From: Collinsella sp. TF05-9AC
Lineage (GTDB): Bacteria; Actinomycetota; Coriobacteriia; Coriobacteriales; Coriobacteriaceae
Length of the DNA: 64,000 bases
Assembly: GCF_003438495.1 (NCBI RefSeq)
Contig: NZ_QSSH01000002.1
Coordinates: 96,045 to 160,044 of the forward strand
Direction: 5' to 3'
The translations under genes and the position numbers were made by a program. Below the pieces are notes generated by a model. It did no database searches, was not told where the DNA came from, and was given only the letters and a program-made list of their open reading frames with translations. Numbering within the stretch: position 1 is the stretch's first letter; the number at the start of each line of letters is the position of its first letter. Positions 8,927 through 24,538 of the stretch are shown one piece after another.

Positions 8927-10063
8927 ATGCGTCTGCCCATGAATACCTCGCTTGCCACGCTCAAGCCCTCCGGCATCCGTCGGATTAACGCGCTCGCCGC
9001 CCAGCATCCGGGGTGCATCGCGCTCGCGCTCGGCGAGCCCGATTTTCCCACGCCCGATGTGATTAGCGCCGAGGTGACCGCCGCACTGGACCGCGGCGAC
9101 ACGCACTATCCGCCCAACAACGGTCGCCCCGCCCTGCGTGAGGCGTTATCTGCCTACATGGGGGATGCGGGCCTTACGTTTTCGGCGGACGAGGTCATTC
9201 TGACCGACGGTGCGACCGAGGCCCTGTCGGCAGCATTCATGGCTATGCTCAACCCAGGCGACGAGGTCATTATTCCCACGCCGGCCTTTGGCCTGTACGA
9301 GAGCATCGTCGTGGCCAATCACGCCAAGGCGGTCTTTTTGGATACGGAGCCTGCGCAATTCCAGATTGACGAGGACGCACTTCGTGCTTACGTGACGCCG
9401 GCGACCAAGGCCATCGTCATCTGCTCGCCCAACAATCCTACGGGTTGCATCCTCAACACGGCGTCGCTCGACGCCGTGGCGCGCGTGGCGGAGGAGGCGG
9501 GCATCTACGTGGTCTGCGACGATGTATACAACCGCCTGGTCTACGTGGACGGCTACGAGCGCTTTGCCCAGCGCCACCCGGAGCTACGCGAGCAGACGGT
9601 AGTCATCGAGAGCTTCTCCAAACCCTGGGCCATGACCGGCTGGCGTTTGGGCTGGCTCGCAGCCGCAGCCCCCGTCATCGCCGAGATCGCAAAGGCCCAC
9701 CAATACTTAGTATCGAGCGCCGTCTCCTTCGAAATGGACGCCGCAGCCCGAGCCCTGACCGTCAACCCAACCCCCATGCTCGAAGTCTACCGAGCCCGTC
9801 GCGAGCGCGTACTCACAGCCCTAGACGCCATGGGCCTCGACGTAGTAGAGCCCGCAGGAGCCTTCTATACTTTCCCGAGCATCAAAAAGTTCGGCCTAAC
9901 CAGCGAAGACTTCTGCATCAAAGCCATCAAAGAAGCAAATGTAGCCCTAGTCCCGGGAGACTGCTTCGGAACCGAAGGCCACATCCGCCTCAGCTACTGC
10001 GTTTCCGACAAAGACCTGGACGAAGGTCTCCGCCGCCTGTCCACCTTCATTTCAACCTTGTAG
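8927..10063 (+). CDS. Class I/II pyridoxal-phosphate aminotransferase
   Basis: Transfers an amino group using PLP, 378 residues. Visible are PNNPTG for substrate carboxylate and PLP binding, DDVYN, and the Schiff-base lysine in SFSKPWAMTGWRLGW. Resembles the aspartate/aromatic aminotransferase I-gamma group; substrate unknown. ATG 8927 follows AAAGGA at 5 nt. A TATCCT box at 8895-8900 may be its -10. Base use changes within the gene: the last third (from about 9690) is markedly richer in A- and C-ending codons than the first half. Confidence 0.85.
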   Translation: MRLPMNTSLATLKPSGIRRINALAAQHPGCIALALGEPDFPTPDVISAEVTAALDRGDTHYPPNNGRPALREALSAYMGDAGLTFSADEVILTDGATEALSAAFMAMLNPGDEVIIPTPAFGLYESIVVANHAKAVFLDTEPAQFQIDEDALRAYVTPATKAIVICSPNNPTGCILNTASLDAVARVAEEAGIYVVCDDVYNRLVYVDGYERFAQRHPELREQTVVIESFSKPWAMTGWRLGWLAAAAPVIAEIAKAHQYLVSSAVSFEMDAAARALTVNPTPMLEVYRARRERVLTALDAMGLDVVEPAGAFYTFPSIKKFGLTSEDFCIKAIKEANVALVPGDCFGTEGHIRLSYCVSDKDLDEGLRRLSTFISTL

Positions 10064-10115
10064 CCCTCAGGGGTGCAACACATCAGCCCACCGACCCAAG
10101 CATTATGAGTGGGGC

Positions 10116-10333
10116 GCGTCGCTCAACGGACACGAGGATTCGCAGCAAAGGCAACGTAGCTCCGGCCGGGAGGGGCAGGGCGAGTTTTCCGTAGATTCCG
10201 CACGAGCCGAAGGCCACTTAATGTGGCCTTCGTGCGAGCCCAGGACTTGACCGAGCGGAAAACTCGCCCTGCCCCTCCCGGTCGGAGCGTATGCAGGGTT
10301 TGTGTACGAATCCTCGTGTCCATTGACCGACGC
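10116..10333. repeat. Structured palindromic element, copy A
   Basis: Nested palindrome. Outer arms 10116-10142 and 10307-10333 match at 25 of 27 positions. Inner arms 10159-10191 and 10256-10288 match at 32 of 33. The core at 10192-10255 contains the hairpin GAAGGCCAC-TTAAT-GTGGCCTTC and shares its sequence with copies at 23248 and 40513, while the arms do not. It begins 53 bp after the aminotransferase and ends 234 bp before rplJ. Confidence 0.8.
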
Positions 10334-10379
10334 CGGGGTCCCCGCCATAATACTTTCGGATCACGCACGAATCCGCTGC

Positions 10380-10567
10380 CAGAGACAGCCGGCGCAAACG
10401 GGTCTTACCCGCGAGCTTAATGGGACTTCCCGCCAGCCGAGGTGGTCGAGTAGATATGTCTTCTCGCCCCCGTCGCTCATGCAGCGCGGGGGCTTTCTTT
10501 TTGGACATGCCCCCGTCACGTCCTTGTGGCGGACCGTGCCCGGAAAGAATTCGAGGAGGTGTAATTC
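10380..10567 (+). ncRNA. Ribosomal protein L10 leader with attenuator
   Basis: Untranslated leader of rplJ-rplL. It contains the AGCCGAGGTGG stretch expected of L10 leaders at about 10435-10445, then a strong terminator-like hairpin (10466-10493) and U-run. In this family, L10 (with L7/L12) binds the leader and represses its own operon. Identification rests on position, the motif and the attenuator. Confidence 0.65.
10466..10502 (+). terminator. Attenuator hairpin in rplJ leader
   Basis: GCCCCCG pairs with CGGGGGC and CGCT with AGCG around a CATGC loop, followed by TTTCTTTTT. It sits 65 nt before the rplJ start, as a regulated terminator would. Confidence 0.7.
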
Positions 10568-11089
10568 ATGCCCCAGCAGTACAAAATCGACAAGGTTGCA
10601 GAGATCGAGTCCCGTATCGCCGAGAACGCCGGTCTGTTCGTCGTCAACTACAACGGTCTGACGGTTAAGCAGGCTCAGGAGCTGCGTCATCAGCTTCGCG
10701 AGTGCGGCGCCGAGATGAAGGTCTACAAGAACAACCTGGTCAAGATCGCCCTCAAGAACCAGGAGCAGCCCGAGATCGACGAGATCCTCGCCGGCCCCGT
10801 CGCTTATGTGTTCTACGAGTCCGAGCCGGTCGAGGCCGCTAAGGCCCTTAAGGACTTCTCCGCTAAGTCCAAGGGCGTCCTTGAGATCAAGGGCGGTATC
10901 TCCGACGGCAAGGCCGTTTCCGCTGATGATGTTAAGGCTATCGCCGAGCTGCCCACCAAGGATCAGCTTCTCGGCCAGATCGCCGGTCTCATCTCCGGTT
11001 TCGCTCGCGACATCGCTGTCTGCGTCAACGGCGTTTCCTCTGGTCTCGCTCGTTCGATCCAGCAGGTCTCCGAGCAGAAGGCAGCCTAG
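10568..11089 (+). CDS. rplJ: 50S ribosomal protein L10
   Basis: Base of the ribosomal stalk; binds 23S rRNA and anchors L7/L12 dimers through its C-terminal helix. 173 residues, normal length. Contains the family stretch VVNYNGLTVKQAQELRHQLR and the NNLVKIAL segment. A clear AGGAGG lies 7 nt before the ATG. It is co-transcribed with rplL after the attenuated leader. Confidence 0.97.
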   Translation: MPQQYKIDKVAEIESRIAENAGLFVVNYNGLTVKQAQELRHQLRECGAEMKVYKNNLVKIALKNQEQPEIDEILAGPVAYVFYESEPVEAAKALKDFSAKSKGVLEIKGGISDGKAVSADDVKAIAELPTKDQLLGQIAGLISGFARDIAVCVNGVSSGLARSIQQVSEQKAA

Positions 11090-11191
11090 TTGCTGTTTTC
11101 ACCCGCGGCGGCAACGCCGCACCCCTGGCGCATTCGCGCCGTGTTTTAACTGATCTCCGTGCATCCGCACGGAAACCGAAAGGACTTAGAA

Positions 11192-11569
11192 ATGGCTAAG
11201 CTTACCACCGATGAGATCATCGATGCTCTTAAGGAAATGACCCTTCTCGAGGCTTCCGAGCTCGTTAAGGCTATCGAGGACACCTTCGGCGTTTCCGCCG
11301 CTGCTCCTGCCGCTGTTGTCGCCGCTCCCGCTGCTGGCGCTGCTGAGGCCGAGGAGAAGACCGAGTTTGACGTCGTGCTCGAGGGCTTCGGCGACAACAA
11401 GATCCAGGTCATCAAGGCCGTCCGTGAGCTCACCAACCTTGGCCTGAAGGAGGCCAAGGAGGTCGTCGAGGGCGCTCCCAAGGCTGTTCTCGAGGGTGCC
11501 AAGAAGGAGGACGCCGAGGCTGCCAAGGAGAAGCTCGAGGCTGCTGGCGCTGCTGTCACCCTCAAGTAA
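11192..11569 (+). CDS. rplL: 50S ribosomal protein L7/L12
   Basis: Stalk protein that recruits translation factors. 125 residues: N-terminal dimerisation helices (1-33), an Ala/Pro/Val-rich hinge (about 38-54), and the conserved C-terminal domain with [10 protein letters not shown] and [10 protein letters not shown]. The ATG at 11192 is chosen, not an earlier in-frame ATG, because GAAAGGA precedes it and the protein begins MAKLT. A strong terminator follows. Confidence 0.97.
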   Translation: MAKLTTDEIIDALKEMTLLEASELVKAIEDTFGVSAAAPAAVVAAPAAGAAEAEEKTEFDVVLEGFGDNKIQVIKAVRELTNLGLKEAKEVVEGAPKAVLEGAKKEDAEAAKEKLEAAGAAVTLK

Positions 11570-11597
11570 TCAGGCTTTCTCGCCAGATTTCTTTGCA

Positions 11598-11630
11598 GAC
11601 GGGGTTCGCATTGCGAGCCCCGTCTTTTTT
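11598..11630 (+). terminator. Rho-independent terminator after rplL
   Basis: Twelve-pair stem (GACGGGGTTCGC with GCGAGCCCCGTC) followed by six T residues. Confidence 0.9.
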
Positions 11631-11883
11631 GTTTTTCGGTCCCTCGACATCGGTAGCTCAAACTGCCATGTTCTGTGATTTGCGTCGTATCGGGCACCCT
11701 GCCGTTGGGCAATAAAATTGCACCATTCGAGCAATAATTTGCGTTGACCTGCTGAAGAATTGTCTCTGCCTTGTAGCGACATATAGTTCCAGCGGTAAGA
11801 TGCTTGGGTATCGCAATTTGGTCTGCGGCTGTGTGCCGCACGCATGGGGCGCTTTTGCGCCTGCGAAAGGATCTTTGAATAAC

Positions 11884-12792
11884 ATGAAGGCAATCATCCC
11901 CGCCGCCGGTCTTGGCACGCGTTTTCTGCCTGGCACCAAGTGCACGCCCAAAGAGATGCTGCCGGTGCTCGACAAGCCCGTCATTCAGTACGTCGTCGAG
12001 GAGGCGCTCGACCCCGAGGAAGTCGACGACGCCATCATCGTTACATCTCCCGGTAAGCCCGAGCTACTGAACTACTTCCAGCCCGATCGCTCGCTCGAGA
12101 ACCTGCTGCGCGAGCGCGGCAAGAACGCCTATGCCGATGCCGTCGCCCACGCTGGCGGTATGCCGGTCGACTTCCGTTATCAGTACGAGCCCAAGGGCCT
12201 CGGCCATGCTATCCGCTCTGCTGCCGACGCCGTGGCAGGGGAGAACTTCCTGGTTCTTCTGGGCGACTACGTTGTGCCTAATCGCGACATCTGCGACAAG
12301 ATGCTCGCCGTTTCCAAGGAGCACGGTGGAGCTTCGGTTATCGCCGTCGCTGCTTGCTCGCCCGAGGAAGTCAGCCGCTACGGCGTTATCGCCGGCGAGC
12401 GCGTCGGTTCGCTCGAGGGCGCCGAGGACGTTGCCGATGCAGAGCCGGGCGCTGTCTGGCGCATCGGCGGTCTGGTCGAGAAGCCCGCTCCCGAGGCGGC
12501 TCCGTCCAACCTGTACATTGTCGGCCGTTATCTGCTGAGCCCGCTGGTCATGGACCTGCTCGCTGATCAGCAGGCCGGCAAGGGCGGCGAGATTCAGCTT
12601 ACCGACGCCATGGCCCGCTCGCTCGACCGCGAGGCCATGTACGCGGTCGTCATCGACCCGCTGTCGGGCTACGACACCGGCACTCCCTCTGGCTGGATGG
12701 CCACCAACGCTCTCATGGCTGCAAGCGATCCTCGCTTTGCAAGCGCCTTCTGGGACGCCATCGACGAGCGCGGCGGCTTGATGCGCAAGTAA
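11884..12792 (+). CDS. galU: UTP-glucose-1-phosphate uridylyltransferase
   Basis: Makes UDP-glucose from UTP and glucose-1-phosphate for envelope polysaccharides and the Leloir pathway. 302 residues. N-terminal nucleotide-binding motif AAGLGTRFLPGTK (residues 6-18) with PKEMLPV, then PKGLGHA, and VEKP near the sugar site are all present. The ATG at 11884 begins the motif-bearing fold; an upstream in-frame ATG at 11800 adds an unrelated tail. Single-gene unit with terminators on both sides. Confidence 0.93.
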   Translation: MKAIIPAAGLGTRFLPGTKCTPKEMLPVLDKPVIQYVVEEALDPEEVDDAIIVTSPGKPELLNYFQPDRSLENLLRERGKNAYADAVAHAGGMPVDFRYQYEPKGLGHAIRSAADAVAGENFLVLLGDYVVPNRDICDKMLAVSKEHGGASVIAVAACSPEEVSRYGVIAGERVGSLEGAEDVADAEPGAVWRIGGLVEKPAPEAAPSNLYIVGRYLLSPLVMDLLADQQAGKGGEIQLTDAMARSLDREAMYAVVIDPLSGYDTGTPSGWMATNALMAASDPRFASAFWDAIDERGGLMRK

Positions 12793-12812
12793 GCCTTCGG
12801 ACATCGACATTT

Positions 12813-12845
12813 ACGGGCGCGGACCTCGGTTCGCGCCCGTTTTTT
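12813..12845 (+). terminator. Rho-independent terminator after galU
   Basis: ACGGGCGCG and CGCGCCCGT form nine pairs around a 10-nt loop and are followed by TTTTT. Confidence 0.9.
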
Positions 12846-12888
12846 ATAAGAGCTGCGATTGCCGGCTCTCTGTTCACAGAAAATATAT

Positions 12889-12900
12889 GAACAGATGTTC
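12889..12900. promoter_or_regulatory. LexA/SOS-box-like palindrome
   Basis: GAACAGATGTTC fits the Gram-positive LexA consensus GAACRNRYGTTC exactly. It lies between the galU terminator and the rpoB promoter, 180 nt before rpoB. A looser CTGTTCA...TGAACAG repeat overlaps it (12870-12894). Chance occurrence is plausible. Confidence 0.3.
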
Positions 12901-12978
12901 GGTATACCACTATCTACCTGCGTGTTTTCTGTCGAAAAACTTTGCTACTCCAAAAACTCAATCGCGTCAAGGCTTTTC

Positions 12979-13006
12979 TTGCCCAACGGTCGGTACCTGA
13001 TAAACT
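12979..13006 (+). promoter_or_regulatory. Probable sigma-70 promoter of rpoBC
   Basis: TTGCCC at 12979-12984, a 16-bp spacer, then TAAACT at 13001-13006. It lies 74 nt before the rpoB start codon, after the galU terminator. Confidence 0.5.
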
Positions 13007-13079
13007 ATTAGGTTGCGATAACTGGCGAAGCTATGCCTCGCCAACCCACCGAGCATTTCCGTGAAGGAGGAAAAACCTG

Positions 13080-16571
<3,492 letters not shown>

Positions 16572-16577
16572 TTGACT

Positions 16578-21056
<4,479 letters not shown>

Positions 21057-21062
21057 CTAGTT

Positions 21063-21084
21063 CCGCCGTTCTAACGAACGGCGG
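21063..21084. terminator. Hairpin just after rpoC
   Basis: CCGCCGTTC and GAACGGCGG form nine perfect pairs around TAAC. No U-run follows, so it is probably an mRNA-stabilising or accessory stem before the main terminator. Confidence 0.5.
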
Positions 21085-21129
21085 CGACCTCCGTCGCTGC
21101 GCGGCCCCCAGAGCTACAATCTGTCATTC

Positions 21130-21171
21130 AAAAGGCAGGGCATGACCAAAAGGTCAATGCCCTGCCTTTTT
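21130..21171. terminator. Strong bidirectional terminator after rpoC
   Basis: AAAAGGCAGGGCAT-GACC pairs with GGTC-ATGCCCTGCCTTTT (one bulged A). It has T-runs on both strands, so it can stop transcription from either side. It is nested inside a further inverted repeat at 21101-21119 and 21181-21199. Confidence 0.85.
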
Positions 21172-21288
21172 CATGCCACCTTGTACGCTCTGGGGGCCGC
21201 TCGCTTGCGTATGCTCAACCTGTTGCGTTCCATTGATCCCTTGCCAATAAAGGACAGGTTTTTTTGGTAGGTTTTTCCTGCTTGAATT

Positions 21289-21315
21289 TGAAACATTTCG
21301 TCCGGCAAGAGCGTA
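21289..21315 (+). promoter_or_regulatory. ECF-type promoter of the sigma factor operon
   Basis: TGAAAC at 21289-21294, 17-bp spacer, CGTATC at 21312. This is the -35/-10 pattern of SigW-like ECF promoters (TGAAAC, 16-17 bp, CGTA). It lies 51 nt before the sigma gene and implies self-activation. Confidence 0.65.
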
Positions 21316-21365
21316 TCTATGGTGAGGGCCTCATCAAGAATCATTAACGTCACCGGGAGGTGATT

Positions 21366-21884
21366 ATGGAAGAACAAGCTTTTAGACAGGCGGTCGAAGA
21401 TCACAGGGATGTCGTGTTTCGAATCGCATTGACGTATCTGCGCGATCGTGCCGATGCCGACGATGTCGCTCAAGACGTCTTTCTGAAGTTACTCAAAAGC
21501 GATGCGCAATTTGAAAGCTGGGAACATCTTCGTCGATGGCTTATCCGGGTCACGATCAATGAATGCAAATCTCTCTTTCGAAAGCCATGGAGGCGTGTGG
21601 AGGATATTGAGAACCTGGCCGATTCGCTTTCGACGGCGCAGGAGGAGACCAAGGCGGTCCTGTCAGACGTTATGCGACTTCCGGAACGATTCCGTGTTCC
21701 CATCATGCTCTATTACTATCTGGGCTTTTCGACCTCAGAGATTGCCGAGTTACTGCATGTGCCAGCCGCGACCGTTCGAACGCGTTTAGCTCGCGGTCGA
21801 ACGAAGCTCAAATTCATCCTAGAGGAGGGCGACCGTGAAATCCAATCAAATCAAGCAGGCCTTCGAGTCCGTCCAAGCCGATAG
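21366..21884 (+). CDS. ECF-subfamily RNA polymerase sigma factor
   Basis: Directs RNA polymerase to a small envelope- or stress-type regulon. 172 residues. Region 2 includes ADADDVAQDVFLKLL; region 4 has LYYYLGFSTSEIAELL followed by the recognition helix ATVRTRLARGRTKL. The ATG at 21366 is chosen because GGGAGG at 21355-21360 precedes it by 5 nt; a GTG at 21360 overlaps that site. The downstream gene overlaps it by 50 nt, which implies translational coupling. Confidence 0.9.
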   Translation: MEEQAFRQAVEDHRDVVFRIALTYLRDRADADDVAQDVFLKLLKSDAQFESWEHLRRWLIRVTINECKSLFRKPWRRVEDIENLADSLSTAQEETKAVLSDVMRLPERFRVPIMLYYYLGFSTSEIAELLHVPAATVRTRLARGRTKLKFILEEGDREIQSNQAGLRVRPSR

Positions 21885-22911
21885 CGATCTTGCTGACCGT
21901 GTTCTTTATGCCGCTGCTGGTGAGCCGCTTCGCCGAAAGGGTCACGCGAAGCCTCTGTATGTTGCCGTGATCGGATGCCTTGCCGGAGTGCTGGCGACCG
22001 GAGGGGTCGCCTACGCCGTCGTCAATTCCAGTTATTTTGCCTCTGCCTGGGGAAACCACGGCAACGGGGATTCCATTACCTGGACCAACGGCGGCTCATC
22101 GGGAACTAAATATACCTACACCAGAGAGTTTGGCGATGGCATCGCGCCCCAAAGCCTGGAAGGCGCAGTCCAGGAGGTTAATCTGTCCGTCGAGGGCAAC
22201 GGCTATACGCTTGATATCCATGAGATGGCAATCGACCAAAACGGCTGCGGAGCCGTGACGTTTACGTTGTCCAATCCAAATGGAGTTAACTACTACAAGC
22301 CAGCAGCAGAGATTGGCGAACTTGTTCTCTATGGTGAAGAAGAGCAGGGCATCGGCACGCCCGATATGAAGTTCGGCGAGGAATGGCCTGACACACGCAG
22401 CACAATTGATAAGGACACATCAAGCGATACTGTCATTAATGGCACGATGTACTTTGCCGCTATGGATCGCGAGCGAGATTTGCAACATGCTGTCACCTGG
22501 AATATCCACTGGACCGAGGGTGAAGGTGAGAGTGCGAGGCGGTTTGAGGCGTCGACACCCGAGTTCAATATTGGAGCGTACGTCGATACAAAGGAACTCC
22601 GCTCCGGTGACTCGCCTCTTGAGATTAGTCCGTTTTCCATCCAGACGCACATCGATGATTTGGGCTATGAAGCAGTTGATAATAAGCTGACCGTCAGCTA
22701 CAAGGATGGATCGGAGCAGATTATCGAAGATGACGACGCAGGGGTGTTCAACTTATATTTTTCTTATGCGCGCAATAGCGGAGAGAACATCTGGGTGCCA
22801 ACGAAGTTGATTGATGTCGACCAAGTGGTCTCAGTAACGCTTGAGGGCACGAGGTGCACGTCAACAGGAGAGACCGAAACAGAAGTACCCTTTACCATCA
22901 TCTATTCGTAA
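21835..22911 (+). CDS. Membrane-anchored partner of the ECF sigma factor (probable anti-sigma, DUF4179-like)
   Basis: 358 residues from GTG 21835 (GAGGAGGGC upstream). A short cytoplasmic N-terminus (1-39) precedes one membrane helix (about 40-63, YVAVIGCLAGVLATGGVAYAVV). The remainder is a large extracytoplasmic domain, rich in beta-strand-like sequence and acidic residues. Layout and tight coupling with the sigma gene are those of anti-sigma or sensor proteins. The N-terminal segment lacks a recognisable zinc-binding anti-sigma HxxxCxxC motif, so the assignment rests on context. Confidence 0.7.
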   Translation: MKSNQIKQAFESVQADSDLADRVLYAAAGEPLRRKGHAKPLYVAVIGCLAGVLATGGVAYAVVNSSYFASAWGNHGNGDSITWTNGGSSGTKYTYTREFGDGIAPQSLEGAVQEVNLSVEGNGYTLDIHEMAIDQNGCGAVTFTLSNPNGVNYYKPAAEIGELVLYGEEEQGIGTPDMKFGEEWPDTRSTIDKDTSSDTVINGTMYFAAMDRERDLQHAVTWNIHWTEGEGESARRFEASTPEFNIGAYVDTKELRSGDSPLEISPFSIQTHIDDLGYEAVDNKLTVSYKDGSEQIIEDDDAGVFNLYFSYARNSGENIWVPTKLIDVDQVVSVTLEGTRCTSTGETETEVPFTIIYS

Positions 22912-22918
22912 GATTTGG

Positions 22919-22951
22919 GGCCGCTTCCCAAGAGGGGAAGCGGCCTATTTT
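22919..22951 (+). terminator. Terminator after ECF operon
   Basis: GGCCGCTTCCC pairs with GGGAAGCGGCC around a short loop and is followed by TATTTT. Confidence 0.85.
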
Positions 22952-22992
22952 GCGTTATATGGACGGTTATTTTGAGCGATATTCGCCTGAAT

Positions 22993-23121
22993 TTCGGAAG
23001 TATGCGGCAAAATCTCGATGGGTCGACCACACCGCATATGCTCAAGCGCTCTGCCCGCGGGTTTATTATCGCAAAACCCCGGCGTGCTCGGCAGGTCCAG
23101 AATTTACCGCATACTTCCGAA
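22993..23121. repeat. Inverted repeat with 15-bp perfect arms in gene-free stretch
   Basis: TTCGGAAGTATGCGG at 22993-23007 is exactly complementary to 23107-23121, with 99 bp between. The enclosed DNA is open in several frames but has no ribosome site or recognisable protein. It may be a degenerate mobile or intergenic repeat. Confidence 0.55.
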
Positions 23122-23247
23122 AGCGCCGCCGATTTCCATGCGACAGGTGAGAGCAGATCACCGCTGGAGCGCGACATTTTCCCAGATAAAACCGACCAAA
23201 ATAAACCTGTCCCTATTTGCCAGGGAACGTTGCCCCAACGATCACGT

Positions 23248-23389
23248 CGGATTCCCGGGCCGGGCGGCACAGGGGATTAAGTTTGTCGCGAGTTCCGCAC
23301 GAGCCGGAGGCCACTTAATGTGGCCTCCGTGCGAGCCAGGACTGTAGAGCAGCAAACTTAACCCCTGTGCCGCCCGGCCCGGGAATCCG
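23248..23389. repeat. Structured palindromic element, copy B
   Basis: Arms 23248-23285 and 23353-23389 are complementary over 37 positions with one bulged A. The 67-nt core (23286-23352) matches copy C at 55 of 67 positions and contains the hairpin GGAGGCCAC-TTAAT-GTGGCCTCC. It ends 205 bp before rpsL. Confidence 0.82.
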
Positions 23390-23416
23390 CCCCCGCGCAC
23401 AGGAGGGGATTCCTTT
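23381..23416 (+). terminator. Alternative terminator-like hairpin at end of copy B
   Basis: GGAATCC inside the right arm can also pair with GGATTCC at 23406-23412, adding C-G pairs inward, and TTTT follows. Pairing is exclusive with the element's outer stem. Confidence 0.35.
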
Positions 23417-23472
23417 TGTGTAGGCTTTGCGGAAATGTGCCAATTTTGGGATACGCCCGGCGGCGTGGTCTG

Positions 23473-23501
23473 TTGACGGCACAGCTAACGCCACGTATCC
23501 T
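23473..23501 (+). promoter_or_regulatory. Sigma-70 promoter of rpsL operon
   Basis: TTGACG at 23473-23478, a 17-bp spacer and TATCCT at 23496-23501. It is 94 nt before the rpsL start. Confidence 0.75.
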
Positions 23502-23594
23502 ATCGAACTGCGTGTTTCGTAGGGGGATGCTGACCCCTCGATTCAAGCCGTTGCACTTTACAGAAAGCTGGAATCATTCGAGAAGGAGTACGCT

Positions 23595-23972
23595 TTGCCT
23601 ACTATTAACCAGCTGGTTCGCCAGGGCCGTCGTTCCGTGCCCAAGAAGTCCAAGAACGCTGCTCTGCAGCACAACTCCCAGAAGCGCGGCGTGTGCACCC
23701 GCGTCTTCACCACGAGCCCCAAGAAGCCGAACTCGGCTCTTCGTAAGGTTGCCCGTGTTCGCCTTGTCAACGGCATCGAAGTTACTGCTTACATCCCGGG
23801 TGAGGGCCACAACCTGCAGGAGCACTCCATCGTGCTCGTCCGCGGCGGTCGTGTCCGTGACCTCCCTGGTGTCCGTTATCACGTCATCCGTGGCGCCTAC
23901 GACGCTGCTCCGGTCCAGAACCGTATGCAGGCCCGTTCCAAGTACGGTGCTAAGCGCCCCAAGGCTAAATAA
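23595..23972 (+). CDS. rpsL: 30S ribosomal protein S12
   Basis: Decoding-centre protein, 125 residues, TTG start with AAGGAG 6 nt upstream and the universal opening PTINQLVR. Loop [12 protein letters not shown] keeps Lys43. In the second decoding loop the usual [13 protein letters not shown] reads [13 protein letters not shown], placing Arg at residue 88, a substitution known to give streptomycin resistance in other bacteria. First gene of rpsL-rpsG-fusA-rpsJ. Confidence 0.97.
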   Translation: MPTINQLVRQGRRSVPKKSKNAALQHNSQKRGVCTRVFTTSPKKPNSALRKVARVRLVNGIEVTAYIPGEGHNLQEHSIVLVRGGRVRDLPGVRYHVIRGAYDAAPVQNRMQARSKYGAKRPKAK

Positions 23973-24045
23973 GCCAGATAACGTTTTGATACTTTCGCCG
24001 TGTGCCGCCTAAGCGCCGCACGGTAGACACTTAAGGAGATTTCAC

Positions 24046-24519
24046 ATGCCGCGTCGTGCAGCAGCTAATCGTCGTGAGGTTCAGCCTGACGCCGTTTACA
24101 ACAACCGCCTGGTGACTCAGCTCATCAACAAGGTCCTTCTTGACGGCAAGAAGGCCACCGCTGAGCGCATCGTTTACACCGCTTTCGAGATCGTTGCCGA
24201 GAAGTCCGAGGGTGGCGACGCTCTCGCTACCTTCAAGAAGGCTATGGACAACGTCAAGCCCACGCTCGAGGTTAAGCCCAAGCGTGTTGGTGGCGCTACC
24301 TATCAGGTCCCGATGGAGGTCAACTCCCGTCGTTCCACCGCTCTGGGCATCCGCTGGATTGTCAACTTCTCCCGCGCTCGCAAGGAGAAGACCATGGCCG
24401 AGCGTCTCGCCAACGAGATCCTCGACGCTTCCAACGGCCTGGGCGCTTCCGTCAAGAAGCGTGAGGACGTCTTCAAGATGGCCGAGGCCAACCGCGCGTT
24501 CTCTCACTATCGTTGGTAA
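24046..24519 (+). CDS. rpsG: 30S ribosomal protein S7
   Basis: Nucleates the 30S head by binding the 3' major domain of 16S rRNA. 157 residues, with the family stretches [24 protein letters not shown] and [18 protein letters not shown] precedes the ATG. 73 bp after rpsL and 19 bp before fusA. Confidence 0.97.
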   Translation: MPRRAAANRREVQPDAVYNNRLVTQLINKVLLDGKKATAERIVYTAFEIVAEKSEGGDALATFKKAMDNVKPTLEVKPKRVGGATYQVPMEVNSRRSTALGIRWIVNFSRARKEKTMAERLANEILDASNGLGASVKKREDVFKMAEANRAFSHYRW

Positions 24520-24538
24520 GTTAAGGTAAGGAACTAAC

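Noticed and set aside
10116..10333. Element A as a plain bidirectional terminator
   Set aside because: Arms are far longer than needed, the stem is not followed by T-runs, and the core is shared with two other loci.
22954..23280. Small genes in the 22952-23280 gap
   Set aside because: Several overlapping frames on both strands, none with a ribosome site or known motif; the stretch is dominated by inverted repeats.
23248..23389. Retron or group II intron RNA
   Set aside because: No reverse transcriptase gene in the window and no recognisable domain V or msr/msd layout.
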